A stretch of DNA of 64,000 nucleotides from assembly GCF_050948215.1 (NCBI RefSeq), contig NC_135151.1, positions 6,302,220 through 6,366,219 on the forward strand. The letters are read 5' to 3'. The DNA is from Halictus rubicundus. Its lineage: Eukaryota; Arthropoda; Insecta; Hymenoptera; Halictidae. The notes beneath the pieces were generated by a model. The model was not told the DNA's origin and ran no database searches. It was given only the letters and a program-made list of their open reading frames with translations. Shown here one piece after another: positions 27,215-39,849 of the stretch. Made by a program: the position numbers and the translations under genes. The number at the start of each line of letters is the position of its first letter. Position 1 is the first letter of the stretch.

Positions 27215-27677
27215 TGTACTTTAACGCGTGCTGCGCATATGTGAAACCCGCGTACGCCCCCGCCTAGAACCCGGCCTATAGCGTACACATGTGTACTCGA
27301 GCGGACATAATACCTTATAAATAGGGATTAGCTAATGGCATGCGAAAGAGTGATGCAGGTTTTATTTTGGTTTTCCGGTCGCAGCGCCGGGACGACCGGC
27401 TTCCTCCTTGTCCGCTTCGCTCTGCTCCAGCGAGATATCGAACACGATGATCGGACGTGAAAGTTACATCGATCGACGCATAGGCTGACCTGTGTACAGT
27501 GAAAAATCTGTCGGTAGACACTGGAAAATTTATACGCTCAAACATCATCGCCAATTATCTGCCGGCGATTACTTTCGTCGTTTTTAAAAGTCCATGATCC
27601 ATGGCTGAAGACTTTTCAATGGATCTTTCAACAGCAATTTCAATTGTGAACCAACCAACCATTTCGCTTCAGATTGT

Positions 27678-27864
27678 TAGACTGCGGATCTTTGTGCAAA
27701 ATAAAAATTGTTTGGGTCGATTGCAAGATGCAGAGGACACGTTGGAATTTCCTTTTTTCTTTAATAATCTGAATACATTGAAAATAATATATCGATGTCT
27801 CTAGATTCTTTTAAACCGCATCAACTCGTTTTTTTTTTTATAAATGCACAAAATCTGCAGTCTA
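27678..27864. mobile_element. Family A miniature element, complete
   Basis: TAGACTGCGGATCTTTGTGC at the left and TAAATGCACAAAATCTGCAG+TCTA at the right, 187 bp, both tips TA. Best-preserved copy. Confidence 0.8.
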
Positions 27865-30829
27865 CCGGTTATAATGTGAAAGAAAATTGCTACGCCTCCT
27901 TTTGGCGCAGTACAACTACTGAAAATCCTATTAGTAGGATTCCGGTAGGTGAAATATTAGAAATGGAGTTTTTTCAATTTTTTTAAGCACAACGTGGAAA
28001 ACCTTTCTGCTTTCAAGTTGAACAACTGTGGTTACTTTTGACTGATGCGAGTATGTCTCTCACAGCAGTCTCTTATAGGGCGACCTGTCCAGTGAATCCA
28101 AACCACCTGGACCGGGCGGTCCTGGTGGTGGTCCTGTTCGTCCATTGAAACGAAAAAATAACATTTACGACGCCCTCTTCACGTTGAAACTTATACAGTG
28201 CTGAACTGCAACTCTGGCTCCTCGAGAAAGATAAAGAAGTTTGTCAGATGTTCCATCGTGCATCGGCACCAGGACCAAACAGCTGATTAAGTGATCGAAC
28301 AAATGTCTGACCCTCGAAGACGATTGCGTCTAAGAATAGTCTTGATCGCAGCTTTCTGAAGCAAGTCGTCACGAATCTACCGAAGCACGCATCGAAAAGC
28401 CAAAAAAAACTATCCCAACAATTTATCAATCGACCTCGCAGAATCTCATTCAATTCCTACCGAGTGTAACCAAAAATCTATTCGATTCTAAGGTTTATCT
28501 ATGATCTAAAACACAGAGCTGTTCAGCGTCTGCCAGCACGAGCAACGATTTTCTTGCCCTGGGCATATACAGAACGGCGACCACCCCCTGCGGGCAGGGT
28601 TGCATTTGTCACACGCATTGTCACAGTTACGTGTCGCCAGATCAAGACTTGTTCCCCCACTCTAATTTCCCTTTCTACCGCGCTATTCCCCACGCTTCTG
28701 CCGCGGCCGGGTCACGTGACGCGTTACGTCTCTGTCCTGCATACTCTGGTACTGGCAGAGAAAGAGCACCCCCTCCCCTCATCTTCCCCTCCACTCCTCT
28801 AAATCACTTGCCCGTAGCTTTGCCCGTTTCTGTGCCCACGGACATCGGCGGGCGCCCTTGCCCGCCAATAGGCATGTTTAGCCAGAGCTCGGATCGAAAA
28901 TCTATCGCCAAGATCGTAAAAGTTCTCCAACGAAAATGTTTGCACGAAGGCAGTTTCTTGCAGAATTTTCCCAGGCAACGTTAGCAGAACGTTCGCGCCA
29001 CAGTTTATTTTCACGATCCAGATTCCCGTTTATCATCTTTCCGATGATGCCGAGCGAGACCTGCGCGGCCTTGTTGCGCCAAACTTTAACAAAATAAACC
29101 ACCCGTAAATCTGTAAGGACGAAAAGAGAAAAAGAAGAGCGATCTTTTCAGCGGATCCAGCCTATCAACATTCCAGGACAACAGCTGGCTAGGACGTTAA
29201 TGGGCCTTGGTCTCGTCTCCCTTTACAGTTTGGTCGAATCTACTTCGGAATGATAATAAATACACCTGTTTGTGATTCTGGCGGCGGCGATCTGCTTCGT
29301 AGCGGGTCGAACCCTCTTATCGATTACGGCTTCGATCCTCGGACCACCATTGAAGCGCATTTGTCTGCGAGGTTGCGCTGGCTTCACTGCTTCTTTATCA
29401 TTCTCCTGGCGAGACACTGTGATCCCAGGTAAAAAGAGATGCAGCACGGGTGGAACTTAGGCGTCCGAACCGTTCCGTGCGGATAATAAAATAAGTCAGG
29501 CTTTGTCGAGTGTGGAAATACAAAAATTTTTAGTCGAACGATAGAAACTCACGGTATACCCGCAGCAAAAGCAGTGAAAATGGCGTACACGAGAACGTAT
29601 TTGTACGTACCGGTATGAAAGTGGTCCGATTCGATCGGAATGAACAATTTCTCACGTGGAACAGGGTGACGCCTGGATCATCGGGAACGATGAGAGATGG
29701 AAACGTTATCTGGGATCGTCGAATGCACCAGCTGTTCAAATTTCGAGGCGGCGAACGCGAGTGCGGGCGAGCGAGGGGCAAAAGGCGAGAGGCATTCGCC
29801 GATAAATAAAAGGAAAGGAGGATCGAGTGGGGGCCCCTCTTCTTCTGGATCTCCGACGGATCGAGCGGAAGAGTTACGAGCCACGGATCCACTGCTCGGC
29901 CTAAATACGAATCGGGAACGCCGAAATCGTGTCTCGGCCCTACGGTTCTCTGCGGTTCTGCTCGGAATAAACGCGGGATCATCGACATCCGTGGCTCGTT
30001 TGAATAACCGCGTTTCTTCGGAACGCGCACGTGATTCATCGTTCGCCGGTCTACGGTCGGAATTACCCAATGATTGAGTCGTTCCCCGTAATTGTGTTTG
30101 CAATGGTCTTTCGCGATACGAGAAACCTCAAATAGAATGGAAACAAGAAAATTTTAGAGGATCGAGTATGTTAAAATACTCGTTGGTGATATAGAAATAT
30201 TTCAGAATTTTTCCACTTGACCTAATATCGACGAATCCTTTTCACAATTGTGCGATTGGCGGTTGCTTAGAAACATTCACAGATTTGTTTATCGATTTTT
30301 TTTTATATCTCTGAAAGTACTTTTCGTACACCTATCCATGTCTTTCTGTCGTTACGAATGTTGTAGGTATTCGTTTAATGTCGTCGTTGAAACACCAGTA
30401 TCTGGATGAAGATTTTGATACACTGAGTCAGCTGTGCTTAGAATGAACAGAGTTTTCTTGCAATGTAAAATTCATTCTTGGAAATTGATCGTAGTCGATC
30501 GGGCACTCTGAATCGGTTCTTAGACTTGCCACGCAGAGTGATTTCGATGCACGTTACAAAACTAGCCTTGAAATTCCCCATCGTCTTCCAAGAATCAAAG
30601 ATAAGCTTCCACGTTAAAAGGGCAACGGACGATTGAAACTCTGCTGCGACCACAGAGACTGTCTCTGAACTGCTAGTATAATCTAAGGAAGCTTGAACCT
30701 ATTTGGAAGAATAGAATCCTTTATTCTACGCTTTTCCTACTTAGAAAAATGCAATCTCTTTCGTCCAGAGTATTGCTCTACATTTCCAACTAACACATTT
30801 ACATGTTCCTAGAAGAGTTCCGTGTGTAC

Positions 30830-31810
30830 CCCTGGGAGCAATATTTGAAAGCAAATAGCATTCCGATCGAAGCCGAGCACTAGAAGTGGGCGTAGCCGTT
30901 TGAGCAGGAGTGGCTCCTTTGCTCTTCACCTTACTAGCAATTCTGACCGAGAGAAGAAAAATGCAGCTGTTACCGAGCAACATTTTGAGTAATCTACGTT
31001 CCAGCAAAACCGAGCGCTAGAAGTGGGCGTGAGCCATAGAGGGGGCGTGGCTCCACTGCTCTTGACCTCTTCAGAGCTACAGCATGCCGTACAGAACAAT
31101 CTCAGGCCACAATCGCTACAAAGAACCGTAAAATGTAGGGTTTACAGAACAATATTTAGACCAGTCGAGGTTCAAGCAAAAACCGAGCGCTAGAAGTGGG
31201 CGTGAGTCATAGAGGGGGCGTGGCTCCACTGCCCTTGACCTCTTCAGAGCTACAGCATGCCGTACAGAACAATCTCAGGCCACAATCGCTACAAAGAACC
31301 GTAAAATGTAGGGTTTACAGAACAATATTTAGACCAGTCGAGGTTCAAGCAAAAACCGAGCGCTAGAAGTGGGCGTGAGTCATAGAGGGGGCGTGGCTCC
31401 ACTGCCCTTGACCTCTTCAGAGCTACAGCATGCCGTACAGAACAATCTCAGGCCACAATCGCTACAAAGAACCGTAAAATGTAGGTGTTACTGAACAATA
31501 TTTAGACCAGTCGAGGTTCAAGCAAAAACCGAGCGCTAGAAGTGGGCGTGAGTCATAGAGGGGGCGTGGCTCCACTGCCCTTGACCTCTTCAGAGCTACA
31601 GCATGCCGTACAGAACAATCTCAGGCCACAATCGCTACAAAGAACCGTAAAATGTAGGTGTTACTGAACAATATTTAGACCAGTCGAGGTTCAAGCAAAA
31701 ACCTAGCACTAGTGGTAGGCGTAGCCGTTTAAGTGGACGTGATCCCAGCGCTCTCGATCTCTCCAGAGCCACAGCATGCCCCACAGAGCAATCACAGCCA
31801 ACAAATAGAA
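30830..31810. repeat. 173-bp tandem repeat array
   Basis: Four near-identical units start at 31011, 31184, 31357 and 31530 (always 173 bp apart), marked by CGAGCGCTAGAAGTGGGCGT and GAGGGGGCGTGGCTCCACT. A diverged unit precedes them (marker at 30874) and another follows (31703). Units 3 and 4 share a small variant (GTAGGTGTTACTG for GTAGGGTTTACAG), showing recent unit duplication. No gene is evident in the array. Confidence 0.95.
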
Positions 31811-32080
31811 AGAAGAAAAATTCAGTTGCTACTAAACCAAAAGGTTCACATAACCGGGTTCACTAACCGGGCCGCGTTGACTAAGCACATTTCGCCGGCA
31901 TCAGTGGTCGCCACGCACGCCCCTGGCGCCCAAAAGCCCTTTGTATTCGTAACACGAGTTATTTACTCATTAAGAATGTGCGTGCCAGCCGCGGCACGCA
32001 TAGTAGAAGCGTTCGTTGCACAATGTAACGGGCATTTCATAAGACGCACTATCGAATATCGTTTCGGAGCAGCGAGTCAA

Positions 32081-32109
32081 GGGCGATCTTGTTCGGAACA
32101 AGATCGCCC
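32081..32109. repeat. Perfect 14-bp inverted repeat
   Basis: GGGCGATCTTGTTC, one G, then its exact inverse. It would form a very stable hairpin; no gene context. Confidence 0.8.
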
Positions 32110-32749
32110 CGTTATCTATCAACGACACATGACCAGGCCCTTTTCACAGTGTATATCTGGCATGTCAATGTAATCGGTAACGAACTCTTTGAAGTTCGAT
32201 CGTTCGCTAATTTCCTTACACTAACGTCTCAACGGCTGAAAACAGATAAGATTGTTATGTAAATATCTGGCACAAGAACGACGCTATCGGCGTTTCCATT
32301 CACGGACTGGAAAAAATAAATATGGCGACCGGTCAACATGGACGACGACCCTAACCGTCGAGATCGCGTTTTACGCAACCGGAGGGGAGGATCGATCTAA
32401 TTTTAGCGGGAAACAACGACACCGATGCACCAGCTCCAACGCTAGAAAACGAAAATACTTCGATTCATACGGTTGCATCATCGAGGAAACGATCTATAGA
32501 ATGGGGGACTACCGGGAAACCGACAGAGTTATTTCTCTCGTCGATTGTAATTTTCTGTCTCGCGAGATAGCAAAGAAAAAGAGATTGTAACGAGACTGTG
32601 ATGGTGAAAAAATACTCTTGTGAAAGGATACTGCAATTTGTTGGCTGCTAGGTTTGTTCTGCGTGTGCTGTTTTTATTACACTGGGAGAACTTGAGTAGA
32701 GAAAATTTGAAACAGCCGGAAAAATTGTTACAGAACTTTCTTTCTGTTT

Positions 32750-32920
32750 GGCTCTTATCTCTTGCAATTGGTGCACACAATTTTCGCTTTGCATAAAGAC
32801 CCGCAGTCGAATTATCACATTGAAGCTGTCAAACGTAGAAGAAACTTTCTGTTTGGTTTCCACTTGTTGCGATCGCTGCAGAGAATGTTTATTCTGCACA
32901 AAGATCCTCAATCTAGCGAT
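32750..32920. mobile_element. Family A fragments, inverted
   Basis: CTCTTGCAATTGGTGCACAC...GCATAAAGACCCGCAGTC is a left end in reverse orientation; TTCTGCACAAAGATCCTCAA near 32890 is a second, diverged end. Confidence 0.5.
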
Positions 32921-33991
32921 ATCGTGTCTTGAAGGCTATGTGTCTACGACCTCGTAAAACGAGAATTTTATTCTGCACGAACACCTCTAAAGGATACTAG
33001 TTTCACTCTTTTACCGATTTTCAAACAAACACGTTCGACCGGAAGGGAGCACCGCTGAAACTGTTGTTTGTTTGAAACGTCGAGTAAATTGCATCGTAAA
33101 AAGCGAGTGCTTGTCTACAGTCGAATAAATTGGTACATTTCACGGGAAAACCCAGGAAGTAACTCGCTCCTCCAGCAAACAGACGCATAACATTCGAAGA
33201 AGTTCAGTATTAAACGAAATCGAACAACGCTTTTGCTGTTCACCGCTGCGAGCGTGAAAGTTTACAGTCTTCCTCTGAACTCGATGCAGAGTTCTCATTC
33301 ACCGAATTGCATCTGAATCGGTTAGTCATAAGACTCGCGGGCGTAATCTATTCGAATCAGAGTTGTGTAAAGATTAATTCCCAAGCCTGGGAGTTCTTTG
33401 AGTAAAACGGAACTCCAGCAAGGACGATCTCATAATTTATACTTCGCCGTTTCGTTGTGTGGACGATTTCCTCTTTCAACGACACTGCTCCCGAAGGTCT
33501 TTCTTTAATTATTATTGGTTCGAAAGCATAGGGGAAAGATAAGTTATATGTGGGTCAGCGTAATGGGATAAAAGTGACGTAAGCCTCGACTTGTCTCGAC
33601 TATCGAAATGGTAAAACACAAAGAATTCACAGATCCCAAATATAATCGCGGGCACTGTGCACGTTCGAAGAACATAGCCTCAATGTTATCGACAATTCGA
33701 TTATCCCGACGACGTTTACGACCTGTCATTATTGCTATTTTCTTCCTTTCTTAACTATCTGAATATCGCATCCTCTTCGTTCTATATCTTTCTTTTTCAG
33801 TAAGTTTGCTAGGTTCTCCAATTTTTATATGTATAATGCTGTAATTCTTCTTGTTTGTGGCAGAGGTCACGAGGAATTTTTATGTGGAGTCAGAAAGAAG
33901 CATTTTTTAAATTAATGGAAGGCTAAAACGTTCGTGCGAAAAGTAACTTTGTGTAAACTGTGAAAATGTTGATCTACTCGATTGACTGCTG

Positions 33992-34235
33992 TTCAACACG
34001 TTGAACGCCACGTCAGCCATATGTGGCTGAAGGAATTATTTGTGCAGGTTTTAAAATGAATTTTTACCTTGATATATTCATTGTACTAAACTTAATTAGG
34101 ATCTGTAACATGCAAGAAAGTTGGAGGATTACTCAGTATCGTACATTTAATTTTTTGCAATTTTGATTTCATCAAATAACTTACTTTGATTTTATGGAAT
34201 TTTTGGGGTTTCTAGTTTGGCGTTCAACGTGTTAA
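33992..34235. mobile_element. Family C TTAA miniature element, inverted
   Basis: CAACACGTTGAACGCCACGT at the left, TTTGGCGTTCAACGTGTTAA at the right; body is the reverse complement of the copy at 26090. The right TTAA is shared with the next element. Confidence 0.75.
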
Positions 34236-34449
34236 CACTAGAACTACCGAGCCCTAAACGTGACTTAGACTTATCCCTTTATAATGACAGCAAGATTGTT
34301 AACAGCAAGATTTTCATGGTAACTTGTACTCCAAAAAGAAGAGATATATTAAAAAAATTTCTCGTGAAAACGTTTTCATAGTTTCGGTAATCGTGAAAGA
34401 AGAAATCACCCACCAGTCATTCTGACTGGTTCGGTAGTTCCAGTGTTAA
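34232..34449. mobile_element. Family D TTAA miniature element
   Basis: TTAACACTAGAACTACCGAG at the left, TTCGGTAGTTCCAGTGTTAA at the right, 218 bp. It shares its left TTAA with the family C copy before it. Confidence 0.75.
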
Positions 34450-35826
34450 ATCTCGAAGGCTAATCACGAGGCTTAAGGGATCATCGAAAATTACCGAGGC
34501 CAGCGGCGATCGTGTGAGCAGTACGCTTATCAAAGGTTACGTCACGTGTATCCCGGTTTATCCGAGTAATTAACTAATTGAGCTTCGTTGACCGACGACG
34601 GGAAAGGGAGAGCCTAGGTGGCGCATGGTAGGCCAACCCGCATGAGAAAAATACTCTCTTTCAGGACACCACGAAACGGCACGTTTTCACGAGAAGAGAT
34701 CCTTCGAGTTTCTACGAATTTCCCGAGGAGGGCAACACTACGGTGGGGAACACGTCGATGTATTAATCGGTATACCTGCATCGCCCACTCACGCGCAGGC
34801 GAGAGAAACGCGATACCTTCGACGCCAGATTGTCGTACCTTTTCTTCCCTTTTTTTTCTTTCCATGGGAAAAGGTATTCGTGATTTCAGCCGGATGAGAT
34901 AGGCGCTAGCACGTCTATGGGCGCCGGATTCTACCAAAGGAGAACCGCGATCCCATGGTTTCATGGGGTTTGTGGGCTGGAACGCGAGATTTTAGACGTG
35001 CGGGAATTTTCTTGTCTTGGAACTCCTGTGCACGCCTCGATCCATCCTCAAAGAAAATTCGGAGATTTTTGGGGTGAAGCAAAAATTGGAGCTACGTGTA
35101 CCTGAATGTGTCCTTGGGAGAAGTGTCTGAAAGTTATTTCAGAGAATTTCAATGCGAAGCAGTGAAAACATTCAAAGAATTCAGAGATACTGTTGTGATA
35201 TTTTTAAAAATTATTAGACAATGAAAATGTTTACTTCACATACAAATCCGCAGTACAATTATAATCTGTACTCAACACAGAAACAGTTGGCATTTCTTCT
35301 CTGTTCATCTTTGTGTTCATTCTTATACTTCCAGAAGATAATTACTTTTTCAAATTCCTGGTCTGCGATGCTCTCCGATCGAAATTGTTTCGAGCTTTCA
35401 AGTCCGTGGACGATTGTCATAAATGTAACATTACGGAATGTGCAACCTTCGAAACTGGCACGTGTCAGATTTTCCAGACTCGATTGCAGCAACTTGGACG
35501 TAGACAAAGCATGCGAAGCAATTAGAGATGAACTGGGCGTGTGTGAACATATTAAGAGATGCAATTACTTAGTCTGGTATTATTGATCTTCCGCGGAGAG
35601 GTCAAGCCTTTCTGCCTTCCTTTTCGATCACCTAACCTCGCAGGAACGACAATAAATTACGGTCGTGTCGGTTCTCATTTCTAGATGTTAGTCGAATGTC
35701 GTGGCAAAGAGAATTACCGTTCTGGCAAAGAATATTTATGAAATTGTCGAGTTTCCTGGTAATTTGTGCCTCCCACAGGATTGCCATAATCAGTCATATT
35801 ATTCTCGTTGATACCGTGTTCTTAGC

Positions 35827-36168
35827 TATACTGCAAATCTTTATGCGAAATAAAAATGGTCTGCAGCAATCGCAAGAAATAGAAACCAACGCTCGTTCGT
35901 TCGGTATGATTTTATACATTTATGGCAAAAGCGAGTTGGTGCAATTTAAAACAGTCTAAGGACGTCGGAATATAATTTTTGATTTATTAAGATCGTTAAA
36001 GGAAAGAAGAAATTTTAATACGACTTCTGCTTCTTGCAATTCTTTCAAACGATTTTGCATAAAAGCCGCAGTGAAGTTATAAATTTGAATAAATTGAGAA
36101 GAGTAAATCGGTTGTCCTTTAAATTTTGCTCACTCATTCCTAACATAAATGCAAAAACCCGCAGTTTT
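35827..36168. mobile_element. Family A copies, nested or duplicated
   Basis: Left end TATACTGCAAATCTTTATGC at 35827, a reversed left end (TTTTGCATAAAAGCCGCAGT) near 36053 and a right end (CATAAATGCAAAAACCCGCA) near 36145: parts of two copies. Another lone right end (ACAAATCCGCAGTA) lies at about 35241. Confidence 0.5.
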
Positions 36169-36599
36169 CAGTTATCAAGACGAATACGTAATGAGAAGAA
36201 CAACCGGCCAACTGAAATGGATTGTACGAGCAACGCAAAACTATTTTCGAGTCCAGTATCGGCGCACGGGTGTAGAAAAATTAGTCATCGCAGCTCGTAA
36301 TTATGCGCGACAGCGCCCAGAGGTAATGTGCCGATTCCGATGCAGTTGTTCCACATATTTACCATTCGTATCTGCTCTGACATTCAAAGTGCGCAAACTT
36401 AATACCATATCTCCTATTTTTTACTCCTAGCCGACTGGCGTGAAAGGAAAACTTTTGCGACTGGCCGTTTCCGTCGCGATATCGAACGTGTTGCAAATAT
36501 TTAACAAGCTAGACCGCCATAATTTTCCTCTCCACAGCGAAAAAAGTCCGTATTTTGTCTCTCTTCAGATAAAAAAAAGTCACGCTTATTTTACGCATA

Positions 36600-36955
36600 T
36601 CGTAATTTAATTCATTCTGTAATGTTCACAAAGTTTCTTATTTTCCTATCACAATATATTATTTATGTTTTAAAAGAGGCAACGTTCTGCTTGATAGAAT
36701 ATTGAACGGCGAGCATTTATGAGTTCTGTGAATTTGTAAAATGCAAGTCACGATAATTGTGTGCATACCGTTATTTAAAATTATAATGCACTGCATAATG
36801 TTCAGAGAATTTTTTATTTTCCTGTTACAGAGTAATTGTTTACAGTTTAAAAGGGGCAACGTTCTGCTCGATGGAATATTTCAACTGCATTGCAAATTTT
36901 CATGTATATTTGCGAGTTTGTACAATACAAGAAGGGGTAACTATGTGTATATTAA
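36600..36955. repeat. Diverged 177-bp tandem duplication
   Basis: Two copies about 177 bp apart share TAATGTTCA (36620 and 36796) and TTTAAAAG.GGCAACGTTCTGC (36668 and 36846), with many differences between. Confidence 0.75.
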
Positions 36956-38815
36956 TCCTTGTATAGCAAGATTTGGGTCCACTTTGATCCAGGAGTCAAT
37001 TTCTTCGCAATTTTAATTGTCAGCTGGTTACATTAGATTCATCAAAAAAGTAGGTTTAGAAATACATAAAACAAAATTGATACGCAAGAATTTTAATGGA
37101 TCTGTGCGAAAAAATCGTCGAAAGGATCCTGCTTGCAAAAGTTGAGAAAAATCGATGCAATTTTTGTTTCCCAATCAACGAAACAAATTTTTCCAATCAT
37201 TTTGTTGCAATTTCTTTTTTTTTATCCTTAAAAAAAGAGGATAAAAGACTCACGGTCTTATGAACGTCATCATTAGAACGTAATCAGCGACAAATACGAC
37301 TAAATTATTGCCGTCTTAAGAAATTTAACGTAAAATCTCCACGTCGACAGTTAATTGTCCTTGAATTGTTTCCCTCCGCTTGAAAACAAAATGTAAATTT
37401 TCTAATTGACGTGTGTTATGGCAATTTGATGAAGTCCCCGTTCGTCGTCTTCCTGATTGTACGCGACACGTTTTGTAATTCTCGAATTCCTTCGAGCATG
37501 CTTATGCGTATATACGTATGTGTACACACCTGCACGCGTATACGCACACGTTGAATCATTCGACAAGCACAATTTCATAATCCAGAAGGTATCCTGCCGA
37601 GTTCAATTTTGCCCGACCGGCAACTGAAATAGCTTTATCTGTTAGGCAATCGCTTCTCCTTTACGATCTTCGTTATATCGATTGCAATTAGCAATAAAGA
37701 ATCGTTTCGCTTTCAATGGAACGTTAAACGGCTGATTCTAACCAGGTTTCGAAAGAAAACTCTCTAGAATTTACTGGGCGGATAGCGCACGCCCAATGGT
37801 GCAAGAAATTACTTGAATGACTACTAAACGTAGATCCTGGCCAGTCATTTGAATTACCGAAATTATGTGTGTTTTACGATATTGGTGGTTTCCAACCGGC
37901 GTTTAATAAATACACGACTTTTATTAGGCGTTTCCACTTATATTTTCAGTTTTCAACGCCTTATCGCGTGAAGCAATTGCTTTTGTTTTACTGGTTCATT
38001 CCATTTATTATAATTGTCAATTAGACAAATGTAAATGATATGTTTGCACAGTGTATGTTCATTTTCCACACCCCCCGCCCCAAAGTATATTTAGACATAT
38101 ATTCTAATCAAAATCAAACAATCAGTATAAAAGAAAGGCTATTCCCAATGTGGCATGACCAACTCAAAATAAATGAACCGCCTCATTGAATGAGACGCTA
38201 TCAAGTTACGCACTTGCCTGGTTGATAATACTGTTTCACGGTAAATGCATCCAAACCGCAAAGTTGGACGTCACAGTACAATTTTGTAAATCGAGGAGAG
38301 AGCATCGCAGTATTTTTTATATAATTGAAATTGTATGAAAATATATTTGTATCGTCATTTCATCGTTAATTCATTCAGCAACAAATTCACTATTATCTAC
38401 GTTTAATGTATTAAGAATAGCTTTTTTTAAGGACCGATCATTTTGATATACGAGAAATGTCGGTAGGTTTAGTGTTAACGAACAGCGTACCCAACAAGAT
38501 CCAAAGACTATTCATAAGACAATCTCCAAACCAGTATCATCTTGATTTCCAAAAACTCTACAAATGGTAACACTCAACTACCAAAACTGCGTTACCAGGT
38601 AGCGTCCGCTATCAAGCCGCACTGTTATCGTCAGTTATCTCAAGCACCATTGACATTATCAAAGAATCGTCTAAGCTGGTTAGACGTGGACTCCACGTTC
38701 GTGGAACGAAAAATCCAAGAAAGATGGTCCAATGGGAGCAAAAGAAGACAACGTTCTCGTTACAGTAATACCGTTTTTCTATCCGGGATTCGTGGGATCG
38801 CGTAGAGTTGTACAG

Positions 38816-38842
38816 ACAGAGAGAAAGAGAGAGAGAGAGAGG
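38816..38842. repeat. Short (GA)n microsatellite
   Basis: AG run of about 13 units with one interruption. Confidence 0.9.
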
Positions 38843-39591
38843 GGCAGGATGCCTACGGGGTTTCTGCTTCGGATCTCCGTCACGTACGAAGAAAACGAGT
38901 TGTAGCCGGTGTCCGGGGCATTAGAGATGAGAAGAAGCCGCTCCTATTATTACGGGAAAAATGGAACATCCTCGAATGGGAGCCCGAGAGGGGGGCCAGA
39001 CGGTCCGGTCGGCCGGCCAGTTACCAAAAATCTGTGAATGCCATGCTGGACACGGGGCACCATCAGCCGCCGTTTCATCCTCATCCCACAAAACCATCTG
39101 CACCCGGTCATCCTACCTGAAAACCTCTCTCTGTTCACCTGGCGTCCCTGCCATCTACCCCCACCTGGGTCTCCAGGTTGCTTTCGTTTATCTTATTTTC
39201 GGGCCATTCAGCAGTCTCCGCCAACTACTGCCACCGGTTCTTTGTGAACCAGCTTGCTTCGCGATACGAGACCTCTTCTCTCCCCACTCCTCTCCTCTCC
39301 GCTCCCGTCTTCTCTACTCTTCTCTCCCGCATCTCCCTCCTTGCCTCCCCTCGCCCTGTGCGTGCCCTCTTCTCAATGGAATTTGCCAACAGCTGGACCA
39401 GCCGAGCAAGAAATGGATCTCTCGCCGAGGATCCAGATCCTCCAGACTTATGCTAAACAATACGTAATTACTACGCTGCGGATAGGCATCTACAAATTCG
39501 TGAAACATAAGAAAGCATTAGAGCCCTCCGACTGCGACTCTTCACTCTTGCATCTCTTTCTTCGCAATATTTATCCGTTAGCATTGACGCT

Positions 39592-39849
39592 TTAACCCTC
39601 CGTATGCTATGCCGGAATCATTCCTGTCCCGTCGCGATACCGGTGTGAATAAGCTCGAGCGACCGTCAATATGCACAATTTTATTCCGATATAAGACGAC
39701 GCTTTTTATTTCGAAATAAGAAAATCGATATCCCCTCTTCTTCTTCTTCATTCGACATACGACGGAAGCCGGTCCCGAGCCATCGCCTTGTATCGAAAGG
39801 AAACTGTAGTGTAATATCGGCGTGGGTCAAAAATGTCCCCGAGGGTTAA
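39592..39849. mobile_element. Family G TTAA miniature element
   Basis: TTAACCCTCCGTATGC at the left and CCCCGAGGGTTAA at the right, 258 bp. It forms part of the larger inverted structure 39592-40638. Confidence 0.55.

Larger units (their letters stand above)
26632..30829. other. No firm gene; CpG-rich segments
   Basis: GC-rich blocks at 26.8-27.5, 28.5-29.0 and 29.6-30.1 kb could be promoters or exons of unidentified genes. Frames on both strands at 29.5-30.1 kb mirror each other and lack domains. A Gly/Pro-rich minus frame ends at 28060. Confidence 0.5.
31811..33991. other. No recognised gene
   Basis: Short overlapping frames only, plus one hairpin and family A fragments. Confidence 0.55.
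34450..39591. other. No recognised gene
   Basis: AT-rich DNA with a pyrimidine-rich, CpG-moderate block at 38.8-39.5 kb whose long plus frames (39.0-39.6 kb) are low-complexity Ser/Pro/Leu and unrecognised. Confidence 0.55.

Noticed and set aside
29250..29330. GGTTCGACCC-like box resembling a tRNA T-loop on the minus strand
   Set aside because: The T-stem does not pair and no acceptor or anticodon stem can be built around it. No tRNA or rRNA gene was recognised anywhere.
38961..39595. Long overlapping plus frames
   Set aside because: All frames of a pyrimidine-rich tract stay open; Ser/Pro/Leu composition and no motif.
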